DNA of 64,000 bases from Rhizobium esperanzae (GCF_014197615.1 NZ_JACIFY010000002.1:237459-301458), one strand, 5' to 3'. Shown: positions 1 to 8,744, counted from the stretch's first letter. The notes: generated by a model from the letters alone, not told the origin. Numbers and translations are program-made.

Positions 1-1466
1 CGGCGCTGACGCTGGCTTTCTCTTCCATGGGCGAGAGTGCCCAGCCTTTGCGGGTATTTGCCGATCCCGGCAGGCCCGGGTCGCGCGGACTGACGATTTA
101 TCGGATCGGAGATCTGTATGCGGTGGTTCGCTCCGAAGAACCCATCGACGATGAGCGGGCAACCCTCCTGCATCTCGCCACCCACGATCCACTGACCGGA
201 CTGCCGAACCGACGCCAGTTCAGCGACGACCTCACCGACTTTTTGCGGGAGACCGCGGGCACGAACGAGACCCTGTCTCTGATGCAGCTCGACCTTGACG
301 ATTTCAAACCGGTGAACGACACGCTCGGGCATGCGGCTGGGGACAAGCTTCTTCAATTCGCGGCGGGGCGTATTCAGGACTGCCTTGCCGCTGACGACAG
401 AGCCTACCGACTGGCGGGTGACGAATTCACCGTCATTTCCATGGGTTCGGGGCATCCGGCCAAAGCCCACCGTTTGGCAGAAGCCTTGGTTGCCGCATTC
501 AAAAAGCCCTTCACCATCGATGGCATCACGGTCTTTGTCGGCACCAGCATCGGCATATCGACCGCTCCCCCGGACGGGACAAGCCCGGAGCAGCTCATGA
601 AAGCCTCCGACCTCGCGCTCTACGCCGCCAAGAAAGAGGGGCGCGGCCGGGCAAGTGCCTTTGATGCCTCCATGCTTGAATTGCTGGAGCAGCGCGAGCT
701 GCTGCGCCGCAGCCTTCGCATGGCCCTGGCCCAGCAGGAATTCTTCGTCGAGTACCAGCCCTTCGCCGAGGACGGCTGCATCGTCGGCTTCGAGGCATTG
801 CTGCGGTGGCACCACCCACTGCTCGGAAATATCCCTCCCGTGACCTTCATTCCGATGGCCGAGGCCGATGGAATGATGCCTGAGATAGGTGCGTGGGTTC
901 TGGAGCAGGCATGCCGCGAGGCAATGAAGTGGCCGCAGAATTACATCGTCGCGGTCAATGTCTCGGCGGCCGAATTCCTGACGAGCGGCCTCACGGATCG
1001 GATATCCCAGACGCTGGACCTGGTCGGCTTGCCGCCCGATCGTCTGGAACTGGAGATCACCGAAAGCGTGCTGCTGGAGCGGACCGTCAATAACATCGAT
1101 ACGCTGAATACGCTCAACGTGCTGGGGATACGCATCTCGCTCGATGATTTCGGGACCGAATATTCTTCCCTGAGCTATCTGAAGACATTCCCTTTCGACA
1201 CGATCAAAATCGACAAATACTTCATCACCGATCTCGAAACCGATCCGAAAAGCCAGACGATCGTCCGCTGCATCGTCAACCTCGCCCATGGCCTCGACAT
1301 GCAGGTGACGGCCGAAGGCGTTGAAACGACGGCTCAAGCGGAATGGCTGCGCAATGTCGGCTGCGACAGGCTTCAAGGTTATCTGGTGAGCAGGCCGCTT
1401 CCGGTCGAGGCAATCGGCGAGTTCATCTCCCGCGCGGAAACATCTGTGCGGCACGCTCTGCCATAG
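1..1466 (+). CDS. GGDEF/EAL cyclic-di-GMP protein, 5' end outside window
   Basis: The frame is open to the left edge, so the N-terminus is missing; the first in-window ATG is at 27. Numbering from that Met, a diguanylate cyclase domain covers about residues 41-210 with a modified signature (AGDEF at 130-134). A phosphodiesterase domain follows, with EAL at 256-258 and later DDFGTEYSS, KIDKYF and EGVET blocks that look intact. The family makes and/or degrades c-di-GMP in the cytoplasm. AGDEF can still be active in some cyclases, so the net activity is undecided; the intact EAL favours a phosphodiesterase. It is the first visible gene of the partner-switch operon running to 6458, which suggests it is an output of that switch. 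Any sensor domain lies outside the window. Confidence 0.9.
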   Translation, partial: ALTLAFSSMGESAQPLRVFADPGRPGSRGLTIYRIGDLYAVVRSEEPIDDERATLLHLATHDPLTGLPNRRQFSDDLTDFLRETAGTNETLSLMQLDLDDFKPVNDTLGHAAGDKLLQFAAGRIQDCLAADDRAYRLAGDEFTVISMGSGHPAKAHRLAEALVAAFKKPFTIDGITVFVGTSIGISTAPPDGTSPEQLMKASDLALYAAKKEGRGRASAFDASMLELLEQRELLRRSLRMALAQQEFFVEYQPFAEDGCIVGFEALLRWHHPLLGNIPPVTFIPMAEADGMMPEIGAWVLEQACREAMKWPQNYIVAVNVSAAEFLTSGLTDRISQTLDLVGLPPDRLELEITESVLLERTVNNIDTLNTLNVLGIRISLDDFGTEYSSLSYLKTFPFDTIKIDKYFITDLETDPKSQTIVRCIVNLAHGLDMQVTAEGVETTAQAEWLRNVGCDRLQGYLVSRPLPVEAIGEFISRAETSVRHALP

Positions 1467-1542
1467 CGAACAAGCGATTTTCGCCGTGCCTTGGCGATCG
1501 CAAGCATCAGCCTGAGGCCCGGGAGCAACGATGGAGGGTTGA

Positions 1543-2022
1543 TTGGAAGAGAAAGCTTCTGGCTTCGACGACCATGCATTCGTGCCGATGGTCTCGCTCG
1601 AAATGAACCTTGCAACGTTCAAATCCCGGTGGCAGCTTTGCGACGGGATTACGGAATATCTCTCGGAAATCCTGGGCCAAAGCCACAGCGATCCGGCTCG
1701 ATATACCAATTTTCTTTCGGTCGCGGCAAACGAGCTCGTCGAACTCGCGTTCCGTTCGACCAGAGCGCCCGGAAAGATACATTTCGGCCTCTATCGGAGT
1801 GAGACATTCAATCGGCTGAGAATTGCCTTCCCGTGCGAGGACGCATTCGACCGCCGGCCCGTGGCCGTCGCCCGGTCTGGAGACCCGGTCATGAAGCCCG
1901 AAGAAACAGTCCGGCTCCGAGACTTGGCGACCATATTCCGCGCCGCGATCCGAATTGAAGAGGACGAGGCGCACGGAATGCAGATCATCGCGGATTTCCC
2001 CGCCAGGGAGGATTTCCAATGA
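1543..2022 (+). CDS. Degenerate HATPase-like (slr1658/SiaB-type) switch protein
   Basis: A 159-residue cytoplasmic protein that starts with TTG at 1543, 4 bases after a GGAGGG ribosome site (1533-1538); the next ATG (1588) lacks such a site. Its fold pattern resembles the intact kinase-like protein at 5552-6112. Around residues 63-70 it has an N-box-like stretch, but the Mg-binding Asn position is Leu68, and no glycine-rich ATP lid is visible near the C-terminus. It is therefore probably a pseudokinase or a pure binding partner. Its stop overlaps the ATG of the STAS-methyltransferase gene by 4 bases, so the two are probably translationally coupled and may interact. The family assignment rests on context plus weak motif resemblance. 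Confidence 0.65.
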   Translation: MEEKASGFDDHAFVPMVSLEMNLATFKSRWQLCDGITEYLSEILGQSHSDPARYTNFLSVAANELVELAFRSTRAPGKIHFGLYRSETFNRLRIAFPCEDAFDRRPVAVARSGDPVMKPEETVRLRDLATIFRAAIRIEEDEAHGMQIIADFPAREDFQ

Positions 2023-3191
2023 ACATGTTTTCCCTGCCCTTTTCCGCGCATTTCGATCCGACCAATCAGGAACTTTTGCTGTCCGGCAAGATGCGGCCCG
2101 AAAGCGCCGGCGAGATTGCCGATGTCCTGAAGCTGGTGCGGCAAAGTCTGGAAAAATACAGCGGCGTCGTCTATCTCAATGTCAAACGCCTGACGCACAT
2201 CAACATGACCGCCTTCGCCGCCCTGTCCGAGGTCCTGGCGGCAAGCTGCCGGGCCAGGCCGGAGCGCAGGATCGTCATCATCACCTCGAGCGTGGTGGCA
2301 TGGTCGACCTCGCTGTTCGAGACGCTCGTCGCCTCACAGCCGAACCTGTCGGTCGAAGTCTACGATTCGGCATTTTATCCGGGCCAGAGCTTCGTCGAGG
2401 ATGAGAGTTTCATTCCCATCCTGCGCACCCAGACGAAAATGACATGGCGGCACGAACGCGAACTGCTGCCTCTCCACGGCCTACGCAGCGGCCTTGCCAT
2501 CGCCGACATCTGCTGCGGAATTGGCGATTTCGCCGCCCTCGTCCAGCGGGAATTCAAACCGTCGCGCCTCGTCGCGCTGGATCATTCCGTGCGCAGCCTC
2601 GACTATGCACGCAAGGTCGCTGCCGATTTCGATCTGCAGGGGATCGAATACACCTATGGCGACGCCTCGCAAATGCTGCTTCGGGACAACCAGTTCGACT
2701 TTGTCACCTGCCGGCATTCGCTGCAGATTTTCAACCGTCCCGAAATGCTGCTCAGGGAGCTTTACCGCATCTGCAAACCAGGCGGCCGTGTCTACATCAC
2801 CAACGAGAAAAATTCGCATTGCCTGGGCGAGCCGCACGCCGAAACGATAAAATGGACTTACGAGGAGGTCGCCAAGCTGTTCAGGCACTTCCACATGGAT
2901 GTCGAGATGGGGCCGAAAAGCCGCCATCTGCTGGCCGATGCCGGCTTCGACTCCATCAAGGTCGACTGCTTCATGGTGACCAACCTGGATGGCGATCCGC
3001 AGGACTTCGCAGACGTCATCGAAGCCTGGGAGAATGTCTATGCCGGTGAGATGGCCGTCCGGCGGGGCGATTCCGTGGAATTCATTCGCAGGTTCCGGCA
3101 GGGCTTCAGGGATCACATCTTTGCTGCTCTTCACCCCAAGGGTTACGCAGGCTGGCCGATCTGGGCCGCCTCCGGACGAAAGCCGCTGTGA
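2019..3191 (+). CDS. STAS-like domain fused to class I SAM methyltransferase
   Basis: A 390-residue cytoplasmic fusion. Residues 1-125 resemble the STAS/slr1659-type anti-anti-sigma fold; the loop that normally carries the phospho-acceptor reads INMTAF (61-66), with Thr64 aligned to the second Ser of the NSSG loop in the STAS protein at 6120. Residues 150-300 are a Rossmann methyltransferase: the glycine-rich motif ADICCGIGD (162-170), an acidic residue (Asp188) after strand 2, and a Methyltransf_11-like GGRVYI block near 255-260. The substrate is unknown. It overlaps genes on both sides. The arrangement suggests a methyltransferase whose activity is set by phosphorylation of its own STAS domain, which is inference. 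Confidence 0.8.
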   Translation: MNMFSLPFSAHFDPTNQELLLSGKMRPESAGEIADVLKLVRQSLEKYSGVVYLNVKRLTHINMTAFAALSEVLAASCRARPERRIVIITSSVVAWSTSLFETLVASQPNLSVEVYDSAFYPGQSFVEDESFIPILRTQTKMTWRHERELLPLHGLRSGLAIADICCGIGDFAALVQREFKPSRLVALDHSVRSLDYARKVAADFDLQGIEYTYGDASQMLLRDNQFDFVTCRHSLQIFNRPEMLLRELYRICKPGGRVYITNEKNSHCLGEPHAETIKWTYEEVAKLFRHFHMDVEMGPKSRHLLADAGFDSIKVDCFMVTNLDGDPQDFADVIEAWENVYAGEMAVRRGDSVEFIRRFRQGFRDHIFAALHPKGYAGWPIWAASGRKPL

Positions 3192-5548
3192 TGGATGCGC
3201 GATCATCGAGAAGACCGGCAAGACTGGGCTCGTTTCGGGCAAAGTTCATCCTGGTCGTCGGTGGAGCCGTGCTCTTCGACTTGCTGGTCAGCGGTGGTCT
3301 CGCGCTTTGGAACGTTCAGCGGCTGTCGCGCGACGCAACGCTCGAGGTCGGCCAGGGTCTTGAAGCGGCAAGCCAGGAATATATCCGCACCTATGCAGAT
3401 TCCACCGCGGCACAGGTGGGCTTGCTGCTGCGGCAGGTTCATAACGACGTCGACACGCTGGCCGGTGTGCTGCAGGCGCAGATCGACGATCCCGAACGCA
3501 ACGCCGACGTCGGCGCCGCGATCGCCCGCACATCTCCCGGCAGCGTCAGCCTTTCCTACGATCAGAATGGCAGATGGTCGCAGAACGCTCCGGGCTCCGC
3601 CTCGGTCGTCAGCGTCTGGGGATATCTGCTCGGACCGGACGATAAGCCGAAAGCCGACGTCGAGAGCGATATCCGGACGAGCGCGGTTCTGGATCTCGTT
3701 GCGCCGAGCCTGATGCAGCACGGCGCTTCAAAGCTGCAGATGTATTATATCGGTTCGAAAGAACGACCGATCTTCAGGACGACGCCCTACACCGACCAGG
3801 CCCAGACCTTCGACCGGCTTTATCCCGGCCACAACGACGCCAATTTCTGGGACTTCTTCTTTCCCGGCCTTTATGAGTCCTGGCAGGGCTGGGCCAAAGA
3901 CATGAAAACGCGGCCGGTCGCCGACGACATCACCCAGACCGCGCCCTATACCGATGCCATTACCGGCAAGCTGATCGTCAGTTTCTTTCATCCATTGTGG
4001 ACCGCCGACAGGCAGGATGTCGCCGGGACGGCCGGCGCCGATATTACGCTCGACCAGCTCGCGCAGACGGTTGAAAATGTCAAAGTGGCCCAGTCCGGTT
4101 TCGGATTTCTGGCAATGTCCGACGGCAATGTCGTGGCGATCAACAGCACCGGCGAAAAGACCCTCGGTCTGCGATCGGCAAGCGATGCGAGCGGAACCGG
4201 AGTGACCGGCCTCGAGCGTTCCCTCAAGGGAAGCTCTCAGCCGGCGATCGCGAAACTGGCCCTCGACCGCGAACAGGGCATTCAACATTTGCTGCTGCAG
4301 CAGGACGGCAGCGAGGTCCCCTATATCGCGATCGTGAAGAAACTGCCTGCGACCAATCTCTGGTCCAGCGGCCCGGTCCGCCAGGAAGCGATGTCGCTTG
4401 GCGTGGTCGTGCCTGAACGGGAGATCGAAGCCTCGCTCTATGCGGCCCAGGCCAAGATTTCCGAGGCGACGAACAGGATCGTGCTCTACCAGATCCTGGC
4501 GATCCTCATGTCATTGCTGATCGTGACCATCGCGGTATTTGCCGCCTCGAAACGAATAACCAGCGGAATCAGCGCATTGGCAGGTGCGGCCAAACGCATT
4601 CAGGCGAAGGACTATTCGGTCAGGGTCGCCATCACAAGCAAGGACGAGGTCGGCGAGGCTGGCGAAGCCTTCAACCGGATGGCCGAAGAGATCAGCTATC
4701 ACACGGAAAATCTCGAGCAGTTGGTCGAGGAGCGAACCGCGCAGATTGAAGATGCCAAGGAAGAGATTTCGACGCTGAACGCCCAGCTCCAGCGGGAAAA
4801 CCGGCGTCTTGGAACGGAGCTCGCCGTCGCCGAGAGAATCCAGCTGATGGTCCTGCCGCTGGACCAGGAGCTCGAGGCGTTCCAGGCACTCGAAATAGCG
4901 GCCTATATGAGACCCGCCGAAGAGGTCGGCGGCGATTATTACGACGTGTTGAAGAACGGTAGCCGGCTGAAGATCGGCATCGGCGACGTCACCGGGCACG
5001 GGTTGGAAAGCGGCGTGTTGATGCTGATGGTTCAGTCCGTCGCCCGCGCCCTGCAGGAGGCCGGCAATACCGATGCGGTGAAATTCCTCACAGATCTGAA
5101 CAGCGCCCTGTTTAAGAATATCGTCAGGACGAAAATCGACAAACACCTCACTCTGGCGTTTCTTGACTACGACGGAAAAGAGATGATCCTGTCGGGACAA
5201 CACGAGGAAGTTGTCATCGTGCGGGCAAACGGTGGGGTCGAGCGCATCAACACCATGGATCTGGGCATTCCGATCGGGCTGGAAGCCGATATCTCAGCCT
5301 TCATCAAAACCCGTGAAATCGCATTCGAAAAAGGGGACCTCATACTTCTGCATACGGATGGCGTCACGGAAGCCGAAAACGACGCCGGAGAATTGTTCGG
5401 CATGGAGCGGCTGTGCCGCGAGGCCGTTCGCTTGAAGGATCTGAGCGCTGAGAAAGTCGTTTCCGAAATTGTCGCGACGCTCATGCTCTTTATCGGATCG
5501 CAGAAAATCTACGACGACATTACGCTTCTGGCAGTACGGCATAGGTGA
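3188..5548 (+). CDS. Membrane PP2C-type phosphatase, RsbU/SiaA-like
   Basis: About 785 residues. TM1 is at about 19-42, followed by a large periplasmic sensor (roughly 45-430, dCache-like), TM2 at about 435-455, a HAMP linker, a coiled coil and a C-terminal SpoIIE/PP2C phosphatase domain from about residue 570. Metal-binding signatures GGDYYD, GDVTGHG and HTDGVTE are intact. Such enzymes dephosphorylate STAS proteins in partner-switch systems in response to an external signal. Either GTG at 3188 or ATG at 3191 can start it; ATG overlapping the upstream TGA by one base is the simpler choice. It sits between two kinase/STAS pairs and is the only phosphatase of the operon. Confidence 0.92.
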   Translation: MMDARSSRRPARLGSFRAKFILVVGGAVLFDLLVSGGLALWNVQRLSRDATLEVGQGLEAASQEYIRTYADSTAAQVGLLLRQVHNDVDTLAGVLQAQIDDPERNADVGAAIARTSPGSVSLSYDQNGRWSQNAPGSASVVSVWGYLLGPDDKPKADVESDIRTSAVLDLVAPSLMQHGASKLQMYYIGSKERPIFRTTPYTDQAQTFDRLYPGHNDANFWDFFFPGLYESWQGWAKDMKTRPVADDITQTAPYTDAITGKLIVSFFHPLWTADRQDVAGTAGADITLDQLAQTVENVKVAQSGFGFLAMSDGNVVAINSTGEKTLGLRSASDASGTGVTGLERSLKGSSQPAIAKLALDREQGIQHLLLQQDGSEVPYIAIVKKLPATNLWSSGPVRQEAMSLGVVVPEREIEASLYAAQAKISEATNRIVLYQILAILMSLLIVTIAVFAASKRITSGISALAGAAKRIQAKDYSVRVAITSKDEVGEAGEAFNRMAEEISYHTENLEQLVEERTAQIEDAKEEISTLNAQLQRENRRLGTELAVAERIQLMVLPLDQELEAFQALEIAAYMRPAEEVGGDYYDVLKNGSRLKIGIGDVTGHGLESGVLMLMVQSVARALQEAGNTDAVKFLTDLNSALFKNIVRTKIDKHLTLAFLDYDGKEMILSGQHEEVVIVRANGGVERINTMDLGIPIGLEADISAFIKTREIAFEKGDLILLHTDGVTEAENDAGELFGMERLCREAVRLKDLSAEKVVSEIVATLMLFIGSQKIYDDITLLAVRHR

Positions 5549-5551
5549 GAC

Positions 5552-6112
5552 ATGACGCCAACGGTCTACGGCATCGAATCTCTGACTGACATAAGCCTGG
5601 ATTCCGGCACGCGCCTGACCTTGACGGACGGCCCGCTTCAACTGGGATGGAAGCACTCGGGAATGACGGCTGACTTCATAGCGCAGGTCATGGCGCTGCA
5701 ATATTCGCGTTCGAAGAAAGACTACGTGCAGGCGCATCATGACATCGGATACCTCAGCAACGAGCTGATCGAAAACGCCGTGAAGTTTCGACAGCCTGGC
5801 GAGATCCTCATTGAAGCCGGCATATTCCAGGGAAGCTTTTTGATCCGGGTGAAAAACACCATCGATGGCGTGACATCCTCTCGCTTTCAGCAGTTGCTGC
5901 ATCGCTTTCAATCGAGAGACCCCGGCGAACTTCTTCTTGAGCAAATCGAAACCAACGCCATATCGCCGGCAAGCGGTTCGGGCTTGGGATTGCTGACACT
6001 TCTCAGCGACTACGACGCAAAAATGGCCTGGGCATTCGAAGGGAGTGACGACCAGCCTGTCATACTGACGACGACTGCAGCCGTGGCGATGCCGCCCTCC
6101 TCCAATCTGTGA
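5552..6112 (+). CDS. HATPase-fold switch kinase (slr1658/SiaB-like)
   Basis: 186 residues. The GHKL-type ATP site is recognisable: an N-box ELIENAVKF with Asn75 at the Mg-binding position, and a glycine-rich lid SGSGLGL at 141-147. These features match the kinase/anti-sigma arm of partner-switch modules (SiaB, SpoIIAB-like), which phosphorylates a STAS partner. The start follows the phosphatase stop by three bases, and the STAS gene follows 7 bases after its own stop, so phosphatase, kinase and STAS are co-transcribed. It is intact where the paralogue-like protein at 1543 is degenerate. Confidence 0.82.
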   Translation: MTPTVYGIESLTDISLDSGTRLTLTDGPLQLGWKHSGMTADFIAQVMALQYSRSKKDYVQAHHDIGYLSNELIENAVKFRQPGEILIEAGIFQGSFLIRVKNTIDGVTSSRFQQLLHRFQSRDPGELLLEQIETNAISPASGSGLGLLTLLSDYDAKMAWAFEGSDDQPVILTTTAAVAMPPSSNL

Positions 6113-6119
6113 GCGACGA

Positions 6120-6458
6120 ATGGAAATCAGCGACGAAAATTTCCGCGTATGGGCGGAGCAAAACGAAGTCTATTTCGACGGCGTCTTCCGGCTGGCCGGA
6201 CCGGACGCCTATGCACCCATTTATTCATTGATAACAGCCCTGCTCCATGAGGGGCACAAACAGGTGACGTTCAATCTCACCGGCCTCGAGTTCCTCAATT
6301 CCTCGGGCATCAATCTGCTTGCCAAGTTGACGATCGAAGCCAGAAAGATGGGCGACCTGCTGCTTGTCGTTAAAGGCACCAATCAATATCCCTGGCAAGC
6401 CAAGTCGCTGCCGAATTTAAAGAAGCTGCACCCGCTTCTCGATTTGCGTTTGGCGTGA
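6120..6458 (+). CDS. STAS-domain antagonist protein (slr1659-like)
   Basis: 112 residues, a single STAS-like domain. The phospho-acceptor loop FLNSSGINLL carries Ser61 and Ser62, the classic position phosphorylated by the partner kinase. The family acts as a phosphorylation-dependent binding switch. It is the last gene of the operon, directly after its likely kinase, and a GC-rich hairpin follows at 6484-6511. Likely targets are the GGDEF/EAL protein (by analogy with SiaC and SiaD of Pseudomonas) or an unlinked sigma or anti-sigma factor; the sequence does not decide. Confidence 0.82.
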   Translation: MEISDENFRVWAEQNEVYFDGVFRLAGPDAYAPIYSLITALLHEGHKQVTFNLTGLEFLNSSGINLLAKLTIEARKMGDLLLVVKGTNQYPWQAKSLPNLKKLHPLLDLRLA

Positions 6459-6483
6459 GTCGAGAAGGTAGATGATGGGTTGG

Positions 6484-6511
6484 CCCCACGACGCCGGTGG
6501 GCGCCGTGGGG
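6484..6511 (+). terminator. Hairpin after the partner-switch operon
   Basis: CCCCACG (6484-6490) pairs with CGTGGGG (6505-6511), with an inner GCC/GGC extension. It lies 25 bases after the last stop. No T-run follows, so it may be a Rho-assisted end or an mRNA-stabilising stem rather than an intrinsic terminator. Confidence 0.4.
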
Positions 6512-6790
6512 ATGCTCGGCTCAAGGCCATTGCTGTCCGGTTCGGACCGCCGTGTGGGGCACCTTCTCCACCCTCATTCCTATGTTCGTCACAAGGGAGA
6601 CGTAAGCGATATCGCCTCGCCGCGGCCCGGCTGATGATATGGATTTGTTCAGTATTTCAAGTTGTTTAGGACCATAGTCCGACCGGCATCGGACCTCGGG
6701 CCGATGTGGAAGACGCAAACAAGGTCTAACCTCCGACATCTCCACACGCGATGCACCCACATCGCGCTTGATGATCCGATCCGGAGGAAG
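6512..6790. other. Non-coding leader region
   Basis: The 332-base gap 6459-6790 contains the hairpin above and then the presumed promoter and leader of the Asn/Gly-rich secreted protein. I see no convincing gene or RNA here. The only strong local signal is the GGAGG ribosome site at 6783-6787. Confidence 0.5.
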
Positions 6791-7459
6791 ATGATGCGGA
6801 TAGTAACCTTAGCGTCCTTGGCCGCGCTCTCGCTGGCCCTTGCAGCAAGCCCGGCAACCATTGCAGGCTTCGACATGTCAGCACTGGCGAAAGACGGTGG
6901 TAACGGTGGTGGCAATGGCGGCGGCAACGGTGGTGGAAATGGTGGCGGCAACGGCGGCGGCAATGGCAACAGCGGCCATGACAGCGGCAACCACGGCAGC
7001 AGCAACCAGGGGCACGGCTCAACCCATGGCAACTCCTCAGGTGTGAAAGGCAAATCCGCCGAGGCAGGCGGCAAGTCCAAGTCTGCCAGGGATGACGACA
7101 CCAAAACCGTCACGAAAGAGAAGAACCTCTCGGCGCAGATGGCCGGCCTGAACTCTCTGAAGCGGAATTACAAGGCGTTGATGCATACGTCGGACCGACG
7201 CATGACCGCCATTTCGGCCTATGCAATGGCCTATGCCCAGTACGAAATCGACAATGGAACCGAGCCTGCATCCGATGATCCTCTGTTGGGGGACGCGGCA
7301 CTGGAGCAGGCATTGGCTTCCGCAACGAAAACCGGTCAGGTCAGCCCGGCTGTTCTGGATGAAGCCAAGACCATTCTTGGAGTTGGCGACGCGAATGGAA
7401 AGATTGATCAAATCCGCACCTCGCTGGAAAACGTCCCCCGGCAAACGTCAGACGAATAG
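6791..7459 (+). CDS. Secreted low-complexity Asn/Gly-rich protein
   Basis: 222 residues from ATG 6791; ATG 6794 has better spacing (6 bases) from the GGAGG at 6783-6787. A signal peptide (about residues 1-26: basic start, LASLAALSLALA core) is followed by a GGN/GGGN tandem repeat (roughly residues 36-60), a Ser/His/Asn-rich stretch, a Lys-rich stretch and a C-terminal helical part without recognised motifs. The repeat is encoded by a 12-15 base degenerate unit, so it may vary in length by slippage. Function is unknown; an exported matrix or cell-surface protein is possible. It is monocistronic and ends at a strong terminator. Confidence 0.75.
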   Translation: MMRIVTLASLAALSLALAASPATIAGFDMSALAKDGGNGGGNGGGNGGGNGGGNGGGNGNSGHDSGNHGSSNQGHGSTHGNSSGVKGKSAEAGGKSKSARDDDTKTVTKEKNLSAQMAGLNSLKRNYKALMHTSDRRMTAISAYAMAYAQYEIDNGTEPASDDPLLGDAALEQALASATKTGQVSPAVLDEAKTILGVGDANGKIDQIRTSLENVPRQTSDE

Positions 7460-7517
7460 CCGCGAGTGAGGTGCAGGCGGTGCGAAGCGCCCCAGAATGG
7501 CTCCGCACTAAATTAAG

Positions 7518-7563
7518 AGAGCATTTCCGTCTTTGTTAGTGTGACGGAAATGCTCTTTTTTTT
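7518..7563 (+). terminator. Strong intrinsic terminator
   Basis: A perfect 14-bp stem (7518-7531 with 7543-7556) and an 11-base loop are followed directly by a run of T (7556-7563). It lies 58 bases after the stop of the Asn/Gly-rich gene and clearly serves it. Confidence 0.95.
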
Positions 7564-7661
7564 GCAATTTCGAGCGCGAACCTGCTGTCGGAGAGTAAAC
7601 GCGAATTTCTACGCACCCTTTGCTGTTGAGTGTCCGCGATGTTGCGAGGCCACACGCCATG

Positions 7662-7928
7662 TCAAACTGGCGGTTTTTGATTGATGCCTGAGTGTAGCGC
7701 ATCTCTAATTTCTATTGCAGCTTCGACGAACTTCTCGAACTCGTTTGTATCGAAGGGGTAGTATTGATGGTTGCCTGCGGCGTTGGAGGCAAGGACAACA
7801 AAGACACCGTCACGGTCGCGCTTGATGCGGAAGGACATTACGCACTTTCCGTTCATGAGAGGAACGTCAGATCGCCGTATTATCTGCCCGGTCATTACCC
7901 TTTTTATGGACTTAAATAATCCTGCCAT
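7662..7928 (-). CDS. Small conserved-looking cytoplasmic protein, unknown function
   Basis: 88 residues starting at the ATG at 7928, about 6 bases after an AAAGG site; a longer form to 7967 is possible but lacks a ribosome site. The protein is basic at the N-terminus, then has a beta-rich core (about 28-58) and a C-terminal helix (EFEKFVEAAIEIRDAL). No signal peptide or membrane segment is visible. It stands alone next to the IS66 remnant. Composition and ribosome site support a real gene, but I recognise no family. Confidence 0.55.
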   Translation of the reverse strand: MAGLFKSIKRVMTGQIIRRSDVPLMNGKCVMSFRIKRDRDGVFVVLASNAAGNHQYYPFDTNEFEKFVEAAIEIRDALHSGINQKPPV

Positions 7929-8008
7929 ATTAACCTTTCGATTCCCGAGACGCCCTGCACAGAGCAAACTTTATCGCTCTATGTATCACCGTGTTGACGG
8001 GATCAAAA

Positions 8009-8744
8009 GTAAGCGCGATTCCTCCGCACGTTGACGCCGCCTTTCGGCGCGTGGTTTCGGAAGGTGTCGCGCTGGATCAGGCGGCAGTGGCGGCTTTGGC
8101 GAAGTTGAAGGGCAGCACGTCGTCGATATCGGCGTCAACAGCGCGCTGAGGTAGTTCGGTGAGGACGTGGCGCAACCAGGCTACGGCTCGACCCGTGAGG
8201 CGCGGCAGGTCAGCATTAGGCTGTAGACGATGGCACTGGCCTTGGCTCCGTCGACGGTATCGCTGAACAACCAACTCTTTCTGCCAGTTGCAAAAATCCT
8301 GATGTCACACTCCAGAAGATTGTTGTCGATCGGCATACTGCCGTCCTCGGTGTAGCGCGTCAGATAGTCCCATTGGTTCAGAGTGTAGGACACAGCGTCG
8401 CCGAGCTTGCGGTCAGGCAAGACCTTCGAGGCAATGTCGTCGAGCCATGCCTTGAGGACACTCAGGATGGGAACACTATGTTGCTGGCGGAAGCGGCGAA
8501 TGCAGTGATCTCGCGTTTCGCCATCATCGAGGATTTCGTTCCGCGCCTGCCTTTCAACCCGGTAGAGCAGTTCGAAGAACCGGAACGCCTGTTCCGACGG
8601 GCCGCCGCCTTTCTTCCTTGCTTTGAGGGCATCGACGAAGCACCGCCTGGAATGGGCCATGCATCCAAGATGCGTTGCCTCTTCCAGCGTACGCCAGGCG
8701 GAGTAGCCGTCGCTCATCACGGCGTCGCCCGTTCCGGCCAACAA
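8009..8744 (-). mobile_element. IS66-family element remnant
   Basis: Only the 3' part of the transposase gene remains. On the plus strand the outer end begins GTAAGCG at 8009, as IS66 family ends typically do, about 68 bases beyond the transposase stop. The opposite end and tnpA/tnpB are absent. Element and host boundaries on the right are unclear. Confidence 0.75.
8077..8744 (-). pseudogene. tnpC: IS66 transposase (TnpC), truncated and frameshifted
   Basis: The 8744-8181 part encodes about 187 residues of the C-terminal half of an IS66 DDE transposase (SDGYSAWRTLEEA, LGCMAHSRRCF, IDNNLLE blocks, the last containing the terminal catalytic Glu region). Near 8180-8195 the frame is lost. The usual C-terminus (WLRHVLTELP ... 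DVLPFNFAK) continues in another frame down to 8077. The N-terminal half, with the earlier Asp residues and zinc finger, is missing. It cannot make an active transposase. Confidence 0.9.
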
